Shown piece by piece: positions 23,701 to 34,274 of a stretch of 64,000 nt of DNA; positions within the stretch are counted from its first letter, which is position 1; every line of letters starts with the position of its first letter. The notes under the pieces were generated by a model. The model saw only the letters and a list, made by a program, of their open reading frames with translations, was not told the origin of the DNA and did no database searches. The position numbers and the translations under genes are program-made. The DNA is from Alligator mississippiensis (lineage: Eukaryota; Chordata; Crocodylia; Alligatoridae), in contig NC_081833.1 in assembly GCF_030867095.1 (NCBI RefSeq), positions 75,583,395 through 75,647,394 on the forward strand, read 5' to 3'.

Positions 23701-26700
23701 GCCCTGCACAGTGATCCGGTGCCCTTCGCTGCGTGTACGCCGGCGTCCTGCTCTCAGCACCGCCGGTGCGAGTTCCCACCGGGGGCATTAAGCAGGATTG
23801 GCCTCAACCAGATCATCCCAGCCAGGGCTTTGTTGAGCCGGGTCTTAAAAACCTCCAAGGATGGAGCTTCTGCCACCTCGCTGGGTAACCCGTTCCAGTG
23901 TTTTACTACCTTCCTAGTGAGAAAGGTTTTATCTGATATCCAACCTAAACCTCCCTTGTATAATAGAAGCAGCGCGGGGTGCTTTACTGGACTGACGTGG
24001 CTGTGAGGCCGGTTGCATCTACAGGAATACAGGGCTGGGCTCCCTGCGGGCTGCAGAGCCACACACCAGACTGCCTGTCTCTCCGATAACGCACCTCACT
24101 AGGCAGGGCGTGCAGAGGAAGGCAGGATCGGGACCGGGAGTGATGCGTGCATAGCCAAGACCGAGGCTGGGTCTCCACATGAGCCGTGCATGTGGCTTCG
24201 TGCACCCGGTGAGGCCGGGGCTATTATTTATTTGCATTGCAGCAGCACCCCAGCTGAGATGGGGCCTCGGGGTGCTGGGCACCGTGTGTAGGAGGCAGAC
24301 CCTGCCCTGAGGAGCTGCAGCCAGGGGGAAGGATGGGTGAGAGGCTCTTCTCCCTGCTGTATACATGCGGACGGGGGCACCCGGGGAGTCTGCGGCAGGG
24401 TCTGTCGAGATCCACGTCCCCGCCGTAGAGGGGTGGGCTCGTTGCTCCCTTGCTCTCCGTGCTCATGAGAAGCGCGACCCCTTGGACAGCAGCGCTCATG
24501 GGGGGTACCACAGGGGAGCCGCCGGCTTGAACCCTGCGGTCTCCCTTCCTCTAGCATCTGCATTTCCCCCCTAGGCTGACGGAGAGGATGCGTCCCATCC
24601 TCCTGTGACCCGAGGTGGAAGCAGTGGGCCGCAGCGCCGTGCTATGGGGGGTCCGGCTGGACCCGCAGCTTGGGTTTCACGATCTGCTGGAGTTGAAGCG
24701 ACGGACTCATCGGGGAAGGGAGGATGCCGTGTCTCGAGACGGTGGCAAGGCGCAGAAAATCCGAGTTGGAAGGGACCTCGGGAGGCCAGACGCCAATTCA
24801 GCAGGGGCAGCGCGTGGGAGGAAGGTCGTTAAGTAGCACCCCCCAGCCTAGACATCCTGGAAGCTGCCTGTGCCATGTGCTGCAACGCCTGGCTTGCCAG
24901 CAACCTCCATTTGTCAGGCTGGTAGCAGATGGCACGGGGCAGAGGGTAATGCGCCTGGCCTCCGCGGGCCAGGCAGAGCGACGTGCACAGCAGGCTTGGT
25001 CCTGTCAGCAAGGGAAGTGACAGGAGGGCTCGGGGTCGGGAGAGGAAGAGCCGCATGGAGCCGGGGAGGTGCTGCGGGCTGGGGGTGAAGGATGTCCGTG
25101 TTGCGGGCGCGGGGCTGGTGCCCGCGGGGCAGGAGAGATGCAGAGCAGGGAGATTCCAGCTGAACCCCCCCCCACCACCCCTAAACACATGCATATTTCT
25201 AAGATGACTCTTCCTCCTTCCTGTCACTGCTCGCGGAAGAGCTGGGAAGGCAGCAGAGGCAGCTGCCTGAGAAGAGAAGCGTCTTTGGAGGAAGCAGATG
25301 CTTGCGGAGACCTCTGAACGCAGGTCGGGCAATAGCAGCCAGGGCCGGACAAGGCTGAACTCCTGCAGGCAGCTGCAGCATCAGGGAGAGCACAAGTACT
25401 TGCCCGGTCGACAGGAGCATCGGACCAAAGCCTCCATGGGCCTGCCTTGCCAGGGTTTTGTGCACAGGGGGTGATGCCAAGGCGAGTCTGCCCCAGGGAA
25501 GATCCCCTGCCAGGCACCGCAGCTCTGGGGCACCAACCTTTTAGAGCAAGGCGGCAGGCTAGGGCTTGCATTGGTCTTGGCCTGACGCTGAGGAAGGTGA
25601 GATGCCATGAGCAGATGCTACACAGACTCTGAAGGACCCCCCCAAATGCAGCACACAAGAAAGCTGCGTTGCAAAAGGCACCATCTCCCTGCTCTCCAGG
25701 CTCCTTGCTCCACTTCAGGGTACCAGCAGCAGCTTGCTTTCGTTTAGCACCCAGAGCTCTGCTCCGTGATGCCAGGGGTGGAGAGGGTCAAGTTCAAGCA
25801 AAGGAAGAGCTGTGCATTCAATTTTTTCCCACTTTGGAAAGACATAGGAAGGGGAAGGAGAGGTCCGGAGCCTGGGGATGCAGGACACTAGCACTGCTGT
25901 GTGAGGAGCAGATGCACGCACGCACAGTGATAAGGAGCAGAGAAGCACTGCGCTGTAACCCCTGGATGAATACCGTCCGTCCACGCTGAATCTCGGCGTT
26001 GTTCACGTCAGCGTACGTACCCATCAGTAATGACATCCCTGTGAACGTGCTGTGTGTCAAGGCCCTTCATCTGCTATGGGACATTTCAACCAGGGCTCAG
26101 ACAAGTCTCCAGCCCGATCCATTTGGTGCATGCAACCCCTCCTCGCTGGACAAGCATCATAAACCCAGCCGGTGGGGCGTAAAGTGTGTTAGCCCCAGCT
26201 TGCTGAATAGAGGTTTCTTGCTGAATAGAGGCTTGCTGAATCTGGATTCCCTCTCCTTCCTGCCTGTGTTTTAGGACCGAGCAGCCGCCAGTTGCTGGCT
26301 GAAAGCGCCCGGTTCTCCAACCCCAACCCCGGCTTCTGGAGCCACGTTTTAATTAATGCTCGGCTCTGCGTTTCCATGTCAGCATCGCACGCTGCGCTGA
26401 TACCCAGATAGCAGAAGGTCATTTATCATCTCGGTCGTGAATTCCTTTCAGCTGCTAAATATCAGGAGAGTCCCAGCTTCGAAAACTCCCACGCTGAAAT
26501 ATTCCAGGCAGGCCTTGCAATACACGGGCGTGCTTTGCTGCTTGTCTGAGACAAGCCAAAACCAAGGCAAGCTGATCAGGGAATAATTCAATCCCCTGGC
26601 CGGCTCGAGAGGTGAGTCCCTGTGCCTCGTGGCAGGAAGAAACCCGACTCAGGGGAAGGGCACCTGCTGCTGGAAGGGATTTAAGTCCTGCTTCTGGCTG

Positions 26701-29700
26701 CTCTCTGCAGAGGAGAAGGGGCAGGCGTGTGATGCTCAAATGCACCTGGGTAGCAGAGCGAGGGGCCTGTTGGCTGTCCTCAAGGAAGGCCATCGTGCAA
26801 GACTTTGCACACTGAAATGCACCTGTGCAAGCGAGGGAGTGAATCCAAGTGCTCCCATGAGAGTAAGCACCCAGCATACTGTCCTTCATGGCTGTACTGG
26901 ACCGTGCCCTGCCTTGGGCCATGGGACACGAGAGCCAGCTCTGGACAGGTGGAGGACGCAGAGATGCCCTCTGCATGCAGCTGGCACTACTGAGCCCCAC
27001 GGCTGCGTATCGCACCTGGCCGAGCACATCCTGGAAGCCCTTTGGGAGCTGTCCTGCGAGCTAGGCCTGCCTGCTTCCCACCGCCCTGCACCGAACCGAG
27101 GACATTCAGTACAAAACCCAAAGGCTGCAGCGTGCTGCAGAAGAGACCGAGGGCCCTGCCTGTGCCCGAAGCCCCCGCGGCGGCAGGGAATGCATCAGGC
27201 AGCATATGCCCAGGCCTCCCGGTATCCTGCTATAGAGGATAGCAGAGGACAAAATCCTTCACCAGCTCCTTGCAGAACCAGACTGGACCAGCCCCCAGGC
27301 AGAGACTGGGCCTGATACCGCGATGCCTCCAGCTCTCTGCTTGCAGGACCGCGGCGCTAATTCACGCATCTCGTGCCGTCGCTGAACGCTCCCGCTCGAT
27401 GCTGCCCAGTACCTGTCTCACCGCGGCGTTAGAGCAACACCGCAACGAGGCCCCGTCAGTGAGACCTCGGCAGGGACCGGAGCTCACAACGGGGCTGCAT
27501 ATCACTGAGACAGGAAGGCAGATTGACATGCAGGTTAAAGCTAAGAGCCCCCCCGGCGCTCCTCGCCAGCGTCTGAAATTGGAATCAGAAGTCCTGAGAC
27601 CCCCCTCGCCCCGAGGTTGGCGAAGGCTCTATTAGCAGGATGTGACTAATCATCTTAAGTAGCTATCAAAGTGCAACAGCTTGTTAAGCATTTAGCCAGG
27701 TTGTGCCGACGCGACCTCTGCCTCAATCTTCCCGGCCGCCAGCGCCAGCGGCTAATTACTGGCTCGCACCTGCCACGCTCGCTTTCTGCCTTCCTCCCTG
27801 TCACCAGACCCCGCGGAAAAGACGGGTCTGATTGTGCAAAGCCCGCTCCCTTCTCTTCCTCCTCACAAAGCCGGGTTGCAAGGTGTGACGCGTGTAGCCG
27901 AAGTCTCCCAGGCCTGTTCCCGCGGATGTGGCGAGCGGGAAGCATTTGAAGGCGGCGTCACTGTCGGCAGGGCACGTTCACACACGTGTGCCCCTGTTAG
28001 CTAGTGTGGATGCTGCTGGGAGAAGAGTCAGGGGTGACTCACAGAGGCAGGGGGCTTGCTAACCCAACCGGGCCTGGGGGAGGTAGGAGGAATCAAGGTC
28101 ATGGGCTGCACTGCCGTGATGGAGCAGCGCTGGGAACAGCCCAGCGGTGGAGAAGGGCTGGGTGGACCCTCCTCCTTTGCCCCAGCTCATTGCCAATAAA
28201 TGCAAGAAAGGGCCTGCTGCATGCAAGCATCCTGCTTGAGGTCCCGCAGCAGCAGGGAGAGGGCTGGCTCACATTTCTGTGACCTTCACGTTCAAGGAGG
28301 TTTGCTCTTCGGGAGGCAGGAGGTGCAGCAGGGCTAGCCAGCCTGCTCTAGGTCTGTGGGTCTCCCTGCAGAAGGGTGCATGCAGTGGAGACGGTGCCGG
28401 GGGAGGAAGAGCCAGGGACCTGCCTCTCACGGGTGCCTACTTTGTTCCAGGGGATACGGCAGCCTACAAGGACGGCACCTACTGGATCAGGGGCCGGACC
28501 TCGGTGGACATCATCAAAAGCGGCGGCTACAAAATTAGCGCCCTGGACGTCGAACGTCACCTGCTAGCCCACCCTGGCATTGCAGGTAACGTGTGGCCCC
28601 TGGTTCTGTGTCCTCCACTTGTCTGGGGGAGGAGGGGGTCTTAGGACCGTAATGCTCACATTGAGCCAGGGCCAGGGTGGGTGGGCACTGGCACCCTTTC
28701 CCCAGCACATCTGTCCTGTGCAACAGTGCTCCCTCGGGTCTCTGCAGACCGGCACGCTGTAAGGGTGCCGTACTGGCCCAGAGCTGTATTGCAACCTGGC
28801 TTCAAGACCACCAAGGGAAGGGTCTGCCTTTGTAGCCAGGCCCCCCTTTAGCAGTGACCTTTCCGCTCCCCGTTGCAGCCCCGGTGCCAGCTGTGCATCA
28901 CTTTGGCTTTGTCTCCATGCCACGCAGTCGTGAGGACCGGAGGCATACGATGCGGGCACCGCCAGGGAGCCAGGCCAGGGTGACGGTGCCAGCCCTGGGG
29001 CAGACACGCTGCTGCTGGAAGTGTCTTGCCTGGGGCCATTTCGCAGTGTTGCCCTCGCTGGGCTCGGGTGAGCCAGCAGCACGCAGGCTCTGAGGCTGGA
29101 GCTTGCACGTGGGGGTAGATGAGCTTTGCGGACTGTGCTTCTCTTGCTGAAGCACGGCTCTCCCCCTTTCCTCACAGAGGCAGAGCCCCTGGCAGCGCAG
29201 CGTTGGGCCCTGCTGTATCTCCCCTCCAGGCCCTTCACTTCCCCCAGGCGAGGGAGCTCCCTGCAATTCCCCCCGGGGACCTTTTCCACCCTCTGCTAAA
29301 CCCTGCCCATAGGAGAGCCCTGATATTGTCCTTCGGTCAGTCCCACCCCCTTGCTCCTAGTGATGCCCTTCATAGCCCTCCCAAAAGACGTCCCCTCCCC
29401 AGCGCGGGGTACTTGTGTCTGTCTCGGGCTTGCAAGGTTCACTCGTTTCCTTTTTCCACTGGAAAATGGCCCTGAATCTTCTGCGCTCTTTCTCCAGACG
29501 TAGCTGTGATCGGTGCCCCCGACGCGACATGGGGCCAGCGGGTCAGCGCCGTGGTGGAGCTGCACGACGGGGAGGAACTGTCTCTCGAGGCTTTGAAGAA
29601 CTGGGCACGGTAAGATGCCGGCCACGGGGCTGTAGGTGGGATGAGTCCCTCTGCGTCTTATCCCAGGACCTTTCTGAATGCATACCCTGCTCGTTTATAA

Positions 29701-32700
29701 AGCCTCCGTCCGAGCGTCGGACTCCGCCAGGCTGCACCCACGTGGGCTAATGGGTTCCTCGCTGACTCTGTGATGCCGAAGTGTTTCATCGGTCAGCTGT
29801 TCCCAGGAATGAGGCTGGAAAGAAGATACGTGCATTTCCCATGTTACGGAGATGTCTGGTGGCTTTTCCTTTGAGCAGCTCCAGCACCTCTGTGCTTTGA
29901 AACGGGGACTTTAGACTTGGCAGGGCTTGCTGTTTTATCAGCAGTGAGCCTTTGGCTCTGCCTGGCGAAGTCTGCTCCGTGCTGGCCGAGCACTGAGCCT
30001 TTGCGCTATCCCAGTCCAGCCGTGCTCGTTGAGACTACCCTTTAGTTTAGCGGCCAGTATCTCCAGGATTCACGGGGCGTGCTCAAGCCTCTTCCTGCTC
30101 CTTGCACGGCCCCTTTGCGTGTCCGAGTTGTGCACGCGCTGCCTCTGGACGGCACCTGAGTGTGCTGCAGCCGTCTGAGGCCAGACTTTTCCTGCAATTG
30201 TGTCTGAGCAGAGGCAAGGAGAATTCAGAGCAGTGGAGACTGGGAGCCGGAGAGGAAAGGAGACAGACCAGGGATGGGGCTGGAGGGGTGGGATGGGATG
30301 AGGTGTGCCCTGCCATGGCAGAGCTCCTGCATCTCCCCCTTCCTCCGCTGTGCAAACACCCAGCGAAGTATTCCACCCCTCGATGCCGGTCCACCCCGTG
30401 GGAGGACTGCCTGCTCCTGCCCCCAGTTACCACGTTAGCTCACACGACAGGCGTTTGCACAGTGGAGCTGCAGCAGTGATTCAGCCCGAGTGCTGCAGCC
30501 CCCCCGGGTGCCTTGAGATGCGTCCAAGGGTGCCACGCAATGCTAGCACTGCTAGGTGTGTGAGCTGGATTCACAGGATCAACCCAGAGACTTCAGGTGG
30601 GAATCCAGTGTGTTAAAAACACTGCCCCGTAGCAGTGTCTGAGTTCCTCGCAGCAGAGACTTGCTCTGTTGTTTTACTGTACACAGAAAAACCCAAGTGA
30701 AAGCAAAGGGCTGGTATTTTCCAAGGGGTCTGTAGTCTAGCAAGGGAGGCCTCGAGTCCAACAAGGTTGAGACCAACTGGTGCAAGGAGTCTGCAGTGGC
30801 GAGGCAGGGAACCAAGCAGGAAAGCAGCGTGTCCCAATGTGCTTACTCTTGTCATGCAAAGGCATGAGGACTTGGCAGGCTTCAGGCCGGCATTGCCTGA
30901 CTTGTGAGTTCAGACTTGGCCCTTCAATCATGCGCCATGAACAGGTCGGCTGTAGCGGGAGCATGGCTCCATCAGGGCAGGGACACGGTTTGCACCGGAG
31001 GCTGCTCCCAGACGCCGTGGCCTTTGTTAGGGCCTGTGGGGCGACACGCTGAGAGCAGTGGCACCGGCTCCAGGCCTGGGATGCTCTGATGTGGGTGCCC
31101 GCCCTGTCGGGAGAGTTGAGCTGTAAGCGAGGCTTGGTGTTGGCCCCGATACTGGCCCTAGAAAACAGAAAGGAGACAGCGAGACCAGCCCCACTGTGGC
31201 TGCTGGACTGGGCAGAAGGGCCAAGCTTGGGTCCCAGAGCCTCTCCTGGGGTCCTGGCTGGCTGTGAGCACTCATGAAGTCTTAGCAGTGGCATCGTCTC
31301 CTGCAGTCGGCCCGCCTCTTCCTTGTGGGTTACAGCCAGGAGCTACGCAGCCCTTCCCCTGCTTCGGAAAAGGTGGTCTTTGCTGGCCCGCCCCGGTGCC
31401 AGACAGGGCTCGGCCCAGAGGGTGCCAGGGTGCCCTGCTGGGACAGCGGGACGTGTGCGGTCACACACAGTCTCTGGGGTCCGTGTGTGCCTGCCCCAAA
31501 AGGTGTGTTCGGACACGCCAACCGGCCGCTCTCTGGCACTCCTCCCTCGGCCGTCCCGGGAAGGAGCAGAGCAGGCAGGGAGACCCGTGCAGGGCTGGGG
31601 CCTCTCTGCTCCTGCCTTTGCATTCATCCCCTTTCCCTGTCACACGTCCTAGAGACGCACGGTCTCGCAGCCCCTGCCTTTCTGCCCCTGCCCAGCCCCC
31701 CTGCCGCCACGTTCGGCTCCCATGGTGGAGTCACGCTGTCTCCTTGCCTGTGCGCAGCACAGAGGAGCTGCACGCAGCGTCCTTCAAGAGAGGAAAAACC
31801 CAGCCGGTGCCTGCCGCGTGCTTGCTCGCGGAGCCCCAGGAAGCATCCTCTGCTCTGTCTCCTGCCCTGCCACCCCCGGGCACTGCGCTCTCCCCGGGTC
31901 CCTGTCTCTCCCCTTTACTGGAGATGTCACTTGCATTTGCTTTGCCCCTTCCTCGCTCTCCCTGGCAGGAGACACATGTCCCTCTTCAGAGTGATTCATT
32001 TTGCGGCTTTCGCCTCCAATCTAGCTTCCCGGTGACAGGCGCCATCCTGAGTTAGAGCCATCCATATGGCAGGATGTGTCGATCGCGGGGCCGGGAGGGA
32101 GGAGGGGGCGGGGGGTGGAAGAGCGCCGCGCACTTGGCATGTTGCATTAGGATCAGTGCCAGGGAGCTGCCTGCTGGCGCTGGGCACGGCCCCAGGTCGG
32201 GAACACGCAGGCAGGCAGAAGAGCCCCCCTGCCAGCCTCCCATGCTCTTCAGACGGAGACGTCCCACACTCGCTCTGCACCAAGGCACCTCCTGCAACAG
32301 GAGGAAGGAAGTGTGTGCACCAGGGGCACGCGGTAGCACGGGCACACTTAGCTCACCTGTGTCAGCAGCCCGGGATCTCACCCATGCTGCGCCTGGCAGT
32401 GCAGAGGGCGGCTCAAAACCAGCCTGGCTGGGACGGCATATTGCTGCTGCTCCTGCTTTATCATCTGTTTTCCCTGCCAGACCTCGTTCCGGGGATGGAT
32501 GAGTCTCCATGAAGAGCTGTCTGTTCTGCTTGCGGGAGGCGGCTCGTCGTCTCCCCTCCCAACAAGTGCACGCGTCTTTGGGGTGCTTTGCTCATCCGCT
32601 GGAGCAACCTGAGCGCGCGAGGGCTGAGATGGGGAATGCATCCGTCCCAAGGGACCTGGATGCTGCTGTCCGGGTGCGGAGCTGAGTGCATGCTCCTTCC

Positions 32701-34274
32701 CCTCCTCAGAGCAACAACCGGCCCCTGCGGGTGCGCCTGCACGCTTGGGGAGGGCTGGTGCGGTCTCTGCAGTATGCCACGTCTCTCATGGCCCCTTTGG
32801 CACTTCCTCTTTATTCCCTGGTCTGCCCAGAAGCCATCTCCGGCCCCTGATTTCTCCACACCCCGGCTTGGACAAGGCTCTCTCTTCCAGGCATCAAATC
32901 CCTCCTGTAGATGCCCTCCTTCTGCCAAGACCTGTTGATGCAGATCCCTCTGGAGAAGTCTCAGCCTCTCTGTGTGCATGGGACCGCTGCCCGGGGGCCG
33001 TGTCTGAGCTGGGCTGCGAGCTTCCTAGGGTCGTGGCACAGCTTGCAAAAGGCCCTATGCCTGGAGAGCGACCTATAAATAGTCTGCGCTATGGTGTCAT
33101 GCTGCTGCTTCTGACATCGTGATGCACCATCCGGGGACGGGAGAGAGCTGCCGTCCACACCAGCTGCCGTGGAGCAAGGAGACGGGGGACAAAAACCAGG
33201 GGCCGGGTCCTGAGACTTGCACTAGTACATCCAAGACCAGTTAGGGTATCTTCTCCTTTGCACACCCAGCTACGACCATCACATGGGGTTGTGATCCTGG
33301 TGTGAGCCAGCAATGCTCTGTGTGGTTCTCAAACTCGTCGCCCGCCTGCAATTATCACGGAGACCATCTGGCCTGAGGTCTGCTAAGACAGGGCCACGTC
33401 ATGGCTCAAGCAAAGGCAGGGAGGATCTAGGTGGGGCAGGGCATTTGCAGGCCTTCCTAAAGGAAACAACTGAAATTTGGGGGGGTTTAGTCCCAGGGGC
33501 TGAGTGGGATTTCACCGGCGCCTCCATCACAGGCACGACCCAAACCTTCCAGGTTGGTAACCTTTCCTCCGTGGGCCGGGCCACGGCCCCACCTCACCGA
33601 GAGCTGGTTGCGCTGCCTTGTGCTGCGCTCGCATCGATGCACGCACGGACGCGGATGGACGTTCACGGCCCCTTGTACTCACAGGTTTTGTGCTTTTGAA
33701 CGAAGCCGTGATGGCCGTTTCTCTAGTACGTCCCGCAGGACACAGGTGAGATAGAGCTGCCGTCTTCCCACATCGCTCTCTGCGGGGACTGCGTTGGACT
33801 GGGATGACGTGAGCCTGCGTTGCAACCGCCTTGTGCCTGGAGAGTCACGGGGCCGCGCTGCAAGCCCCGACTGCTTTCTCGGATGCTTTCATGACAAACG
33901 TCTTGACCCTTTGAACTCCCACCTGGGTCACCACCCCTTGACCAGCAGGAAGGAGCGGCTCTTGAATGACCTGTTAGATTGAGTCAACAAGCGCTTGGGT
34001 GTTTTGGAAGCGAGCAAAGCATAGCGTAGCATAGAGGACTGGACTAGATGGCTTTGCAAAGTCCCTTCCAGCCCCACTTTCCTGTGATCCTGGGGCAACA
34101 GAGGGGACGTGCGGGCTCCTTCCGGCCTATTGACAGGGTGTGTTCCTCTGTTGCAGGGAAACCATGGCCCCCTACACGATCCCGACAGAGCTGATCCTGG
34201 TGGAGGAGATCCCCCGCAATCAGATGGGAAAGGTCAACAAGAAGGAACTGCTCAGGCACTTCTACCCGGCCTAG
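2634..34274 (+). CDS. ACSF3: ACSF3, malonyl-CoA synthetase, mitochondrial (C-terminal four exons)
   Basis: ACSF3 is the acyl-CoA synthetase family member that activates malonate (and methylmalonate) to the CoA thioester in the mitochondrial matrix, feeding mitochondrial fatty acid synthesis. Four coding exons are seen: 2634-2760, 28451-28585, 29498-29609 and 34157-34274, all with AG/GT borders and consistent phases (1, 1, 2). Joined, they encode about 163 residues ending at TAG 34272-34274. They carry ANL-superfamily core motifs: GWFQTGD (its Gly codon is split by the 25.7-kb intron), the hinge motif [16 protein letters not shown], and the C-terminal loop [13 protein letters not shown] with the catalytic lysine. 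The sequence follows human ACSF3 as I remember it almost residue for residue. The N-terminal two thirds, including the targeting peptide, lie upstream of the window. Nothing suggests inactivation. Confidence 0.97.
4690..5130. promoter_or_regulatory. AT-rich island, candidate conserved enhancer
   Basis: In a GC-rich intron, this segment switches to AT-rich sequence with repeated homeodomain-type cores (CATTAATTATTG near 4866, GCTTAATTGG near 4963, ATTAAATAG near 5093) and a CCTTTGTCAC SOX-like site near 5004. No repeat family or reading frame explains it. The enhancer call is an inference from composition and motif density only. Confidence 0.35.
8200..8490. promoter_or_regulatory. AT-rich island, candidate conserved enhancer
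   Basis: This is a compact AT-rich block with ATTTATTTTCAATTAC near 8211, AATAAGATTTTATTGATTGC near 8312, and TTTGATTAATATG near 8435. It also has two ATGCA-type octamer halves (TTAATGCATGCATC near 8361). It is free of recognisable repeats and is flanked by GC-rich sequence. The regulatory role is inferred. Confidence 0.35.
9312..9645 (+). repeat. degraded CR1 3' end
   Basis: The plus strand shows GGTCAGGAAGGAATTTTTCC at about 9332, a hallmark of one CR1 3' subfamily of turtles and crocodilians. It ends near 9575-9645 with GGTTGGGCTAGATGCGACCTCC followed by a run toward TACGATGAT. The middle is strongly diverged, so this is an old copy and the internal limits are approximate. Confidence 0.65.
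10095..10260. promoter_or_regulatory. AT-rich island with POU/homeodomain-like sites
   Basis: About 165 bases hold ATGCATCTAATTAGCATCC at 10135 and CTAATATGCAATTTTTC at 10154. There are further AATTCAGTTAATAC and GCTTAATTAGG sites. ATGCAAAT-like and TAATTA motifs packed this closely are usual in developmental enhancers. A T-run of about ten lies near 10224. No repeat explains the block. The function is inferred. Confidence 0.35.
10412..10504. repeat. 93-bp dispersed repeat, copy 1
   Basis: This segment is about 85% identical to 15142-15234 in the same orientation, with a 33-base identical core (containing CCTGGGAATTAGCAATACGG). I do not recognise the family. An old SINE or the tail of an ancient LINE are possible. 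It could also be a local duplication. Confidence 0.7.
11160..11475 (+). repeat. CR1 LINE 3' fragment
   Basis: The sense strand carries the CR1 tail coding remnant ([20 protein letters not shown]) followed by TGGGATGATGTAGTTGGGGC and GGTTGGACTAGATGTGACCTCC. It runs out in TTTTCTAGTTTTCTA, a decayed CR1 terminus. The 5' end is truncated. Confidence 0.9.
12535..12800. promoter_or_regulatory. moderately AT-rich block, weak enhancer candidate
   Basis: The block includes CTTTAATTTTGAAG near 12559, ACTCGTGGCTAATGGC near 12700, and TATATTTAACGCG near 12750 with AACAATTTAAACC. No repeat or coding signal is recognisable. It is less dense in TAAT cores than the other islands, so this is a weak call. 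Confidence 0.22.
13388..13432 (+). repeat. short ancient interspersed repeat fragment
   Basis: The string CAGTCCCTGCCCCAAAGAGC at about 13401 matches the highly characteristic 'GTCCCTGCCCCAAAGAGCTTACAATCTAA' stretch of an old amniote MIR/L3-like repeat. Only this piece is preserved. Confidence 0.5.
15142..15234. repeat. 93-bp dispersed repeat, copy 2
   Basis: This is the partner of 10412-10504, in the same orientation, with 14 mismatches over 93 positions by hand alignment. A CR1 fragment begins shortly after it at about 15300, so the pair is not simply part of a CR1 visible in both places. Confidence 0.7.
15300..15775 (+). repeat. CR1 LINE 3' fragment, older subfamily
   Basis: The order of CR1 landmarks is preserved over about 475 bases: CCCACATCTCAAAAAGAGTG, ATGATCAGGGCCCTGGA, ATGAAATCATGAAGGCAG, GGTTTAAAATGAACAAGAG, then CTTTTTCACCCAATG and ATTCGTTGCCAGGGGA. 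This is a different part and subfamily of CR1 from the 11160 copy. The far 3' terminus is absent. Confidence 0.88.
17695..17960. promoter_or_regulatory. AT-rich island, candidate conserved enhancer
   Basis: The island starts with ATTAATTACTGTTAATTAGC at 17702, which holds two TAATTA homeodomain sites 10 bases apart. It continues with TTATTTAGCC, ATCATTTAGC and TTTCATTAAATAG. No repeat or reading frame accounts for it. Conservation would need alignment to other amniotes. Confidence 0.38.
18210..18262 (+). repeat. MIR/L3-like 3' tail fragment
   Basis: The segment CTTTAAATTGGGGAGAAGGG followed by TCTCACGGGAGCATTGTGAG resembles the decayed 'TGTAAAATGGGGATAATAATACTTACCTCACAGGG.TGTTGTGAGG' tail shared by old amniote SINE and LINE repeats. 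It is short and diverged. Confidence 0.45.
19619..19681 (+). repeat. two-copy ~31-bp tandem repeat
   Basis: Two adjacent units begin GCAGAAAGCAAAACAGCAGA (19619) and GCAGAAAGCAGAGCAGCAGA (19650). They share the same order of bases with a few changes. It is purine-rich low-complexity DNA with no evident function. Confidence 0.7.
19905..20110. promoter_or_regulatory. AT-rich island, candidate conserved enhancer
   Basis: It contains CCATAAATAAATCCCCC, TCAATCTTGTTTAATAGAC, AATATTTATGATTTATTCC and GCTAATAAACTGG within about 200 bases, that is, several FOX/HOX-like sites. It is flanked by GC-rich sequence and has no repeat signature. The regulatory role is inferred. Confidence 0.35.
21200..21280 (+). 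repeat. MIR/L3-like 3' tail fragment
   Basis: GCAAAGCACTTTGAGGTCCT then CAGATGAAAGGTGCCGGAGA and ATTATTACTT match, with changes, the well-known 'GTAAAGCGCTTTGAGATCCT..GATGAAAGGCGCTATATAAATGC..TTATTA' tail of an old amniote interspersed repeat. Confidence 0.7.
23786..23965 (-). repeat. CR1 LINE fragment
   Basis: The minus strand carries the CR1 tail peptide region ([20 protein letters not shown]). On the plus strand CATCCCAGCCAGGGCTTTGT is seen near 23815. The extreme 3' terminus is missing, so only the middle of the CR1 tail survives. Confidence 0.9.
24221..24323 (+). repeat. ancient MIR/L3-like interspersed repeat fragment
   Basis: CTATTATTTATTTGCATTGC, GGGGTGCTGGGCACCGTG and GACCCTGCCCTGAGGAGCTG follow the order of an old amniote repeat ('TTATTATTTGTATTGCAGTAGCACC..GGCGCTGTACAAAC..GTCCCTGCCCCAAAGAGCTT'). 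Confidence 0.65.
24755..24800 (-). repeat. CR1 3' terminus fragment
   Basis: AATCCGAGTTGGAAGGGACC followed by TCGGGAGGCCAGACG is the reverse complement of a CR1 end ('AGGTCCCTTCCAACCCT.ATTCTATGATT'). Only about 45 bases are recognisable. Confidence 0.5.
26199..26245 (+). repeat. short tandem repeat, unit ~15-18 bp, three copies
   Basis: CTTGCTGAATAGAGG is present at 26199 and 26217, and a third partial copy CTTGCTGAATCTGG at 26232. This is a small local tandem duplication in the ACSF3 intron. Confidence 0.8.
28451..28585 (+). CDS. ACSF3: ACSF3 coding exon (third from last)
   Basis: This 135-base exon encodes the Asp of TGD and then [39 protein letters not shown] and GIA. It spans the hinge Asp/Lys region where the C-terminal subdomain of ANL enzymes swings between adenylation and thioesterification. 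Acceptor CAG ends at 28450 and donor GT is at 28586. Confidence 0.97.
29498..29609 (+). CDS. ACSF3: ACSF3 coding exon (penultimate)
   Basis: This 112-base exon encodes [20 protein letters not shown] followed by [18 protein letters not shown]. It corresponds to the strand 'V.GVPD..WGQ.V.A.V' and following helix of the C-terminal subdomain of acyl-CoA synthetases. Donor GTAAG begins at 29610. Confidence 0.97.
29610..34156 (+). other. ACSF3: ACSF3 last intron
   Basis: This 4.5-kb intron is GC-rich. Apart from a CR1-like tail at about 34030-34092 close to the 3' acceptor, I recognised no repeat family, RNA gene or exon in it. The 263-residue open frame at 31264-32055 has no family resemblance and is taken as chance in GC-rich DNA. 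Confidence 0.75.
34030..34092 (+). repeat. CR1 3' terminus fragment
   Basis: GGACTGGACTAGATGGCTTT then AAGTCCCTTCCAGCCCC and TCCTGTGATCCT match the terminal 60 bases of a CR1 LINE in sense orientation. It lies 65 bases before the last ACSF3 exon. Confidence 0.75.
34157..34274 (+). CDS. ACSF3: ACSF3 last coding exon
   Basis: Acceptor TTGCAG ends at 34156. The exon encodes [20 protein letters not shown] followed by [18 protein letters not shown] and TAG. The lysine of 'GKVNKK' is in the position of the catalytic C-terminal lysine of ANL adenylating enzymes. Human ACSF3 ends at the same place (RHFHPS). Confidence 0.97.

Larger units (their letters stand above)
2761..28450 (+). other. ACSF3: ACSF3 25.7-kb intron
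   Basis: This large intron separates the Gly and Asp of the conserved TGD motif. It holds CR1 fragments (9312, 11160, 15300, 23786, 24755), MIR/L3-like tails (18210, 21200, 24221), a 93-bp repeat pair (10412 and 15142) and AT-rich TAAT-bearing islands (4690, 8200, 10095, 12535, 17695, 19905). The rest is GC-rich single-copy-looking sequence. No coding exon of a nested gene was recognised on either strand, and none of the open frames resembles a known family. Confidence 0.85.

Noticed and set aside
31264-32055. 263-residue frame in the last ACSF3 intron
   Set aside because: The composition (Pro, Ser, Cys, Arg) and the lack of any family motif suggest chance. No flanking splice or start evidence.
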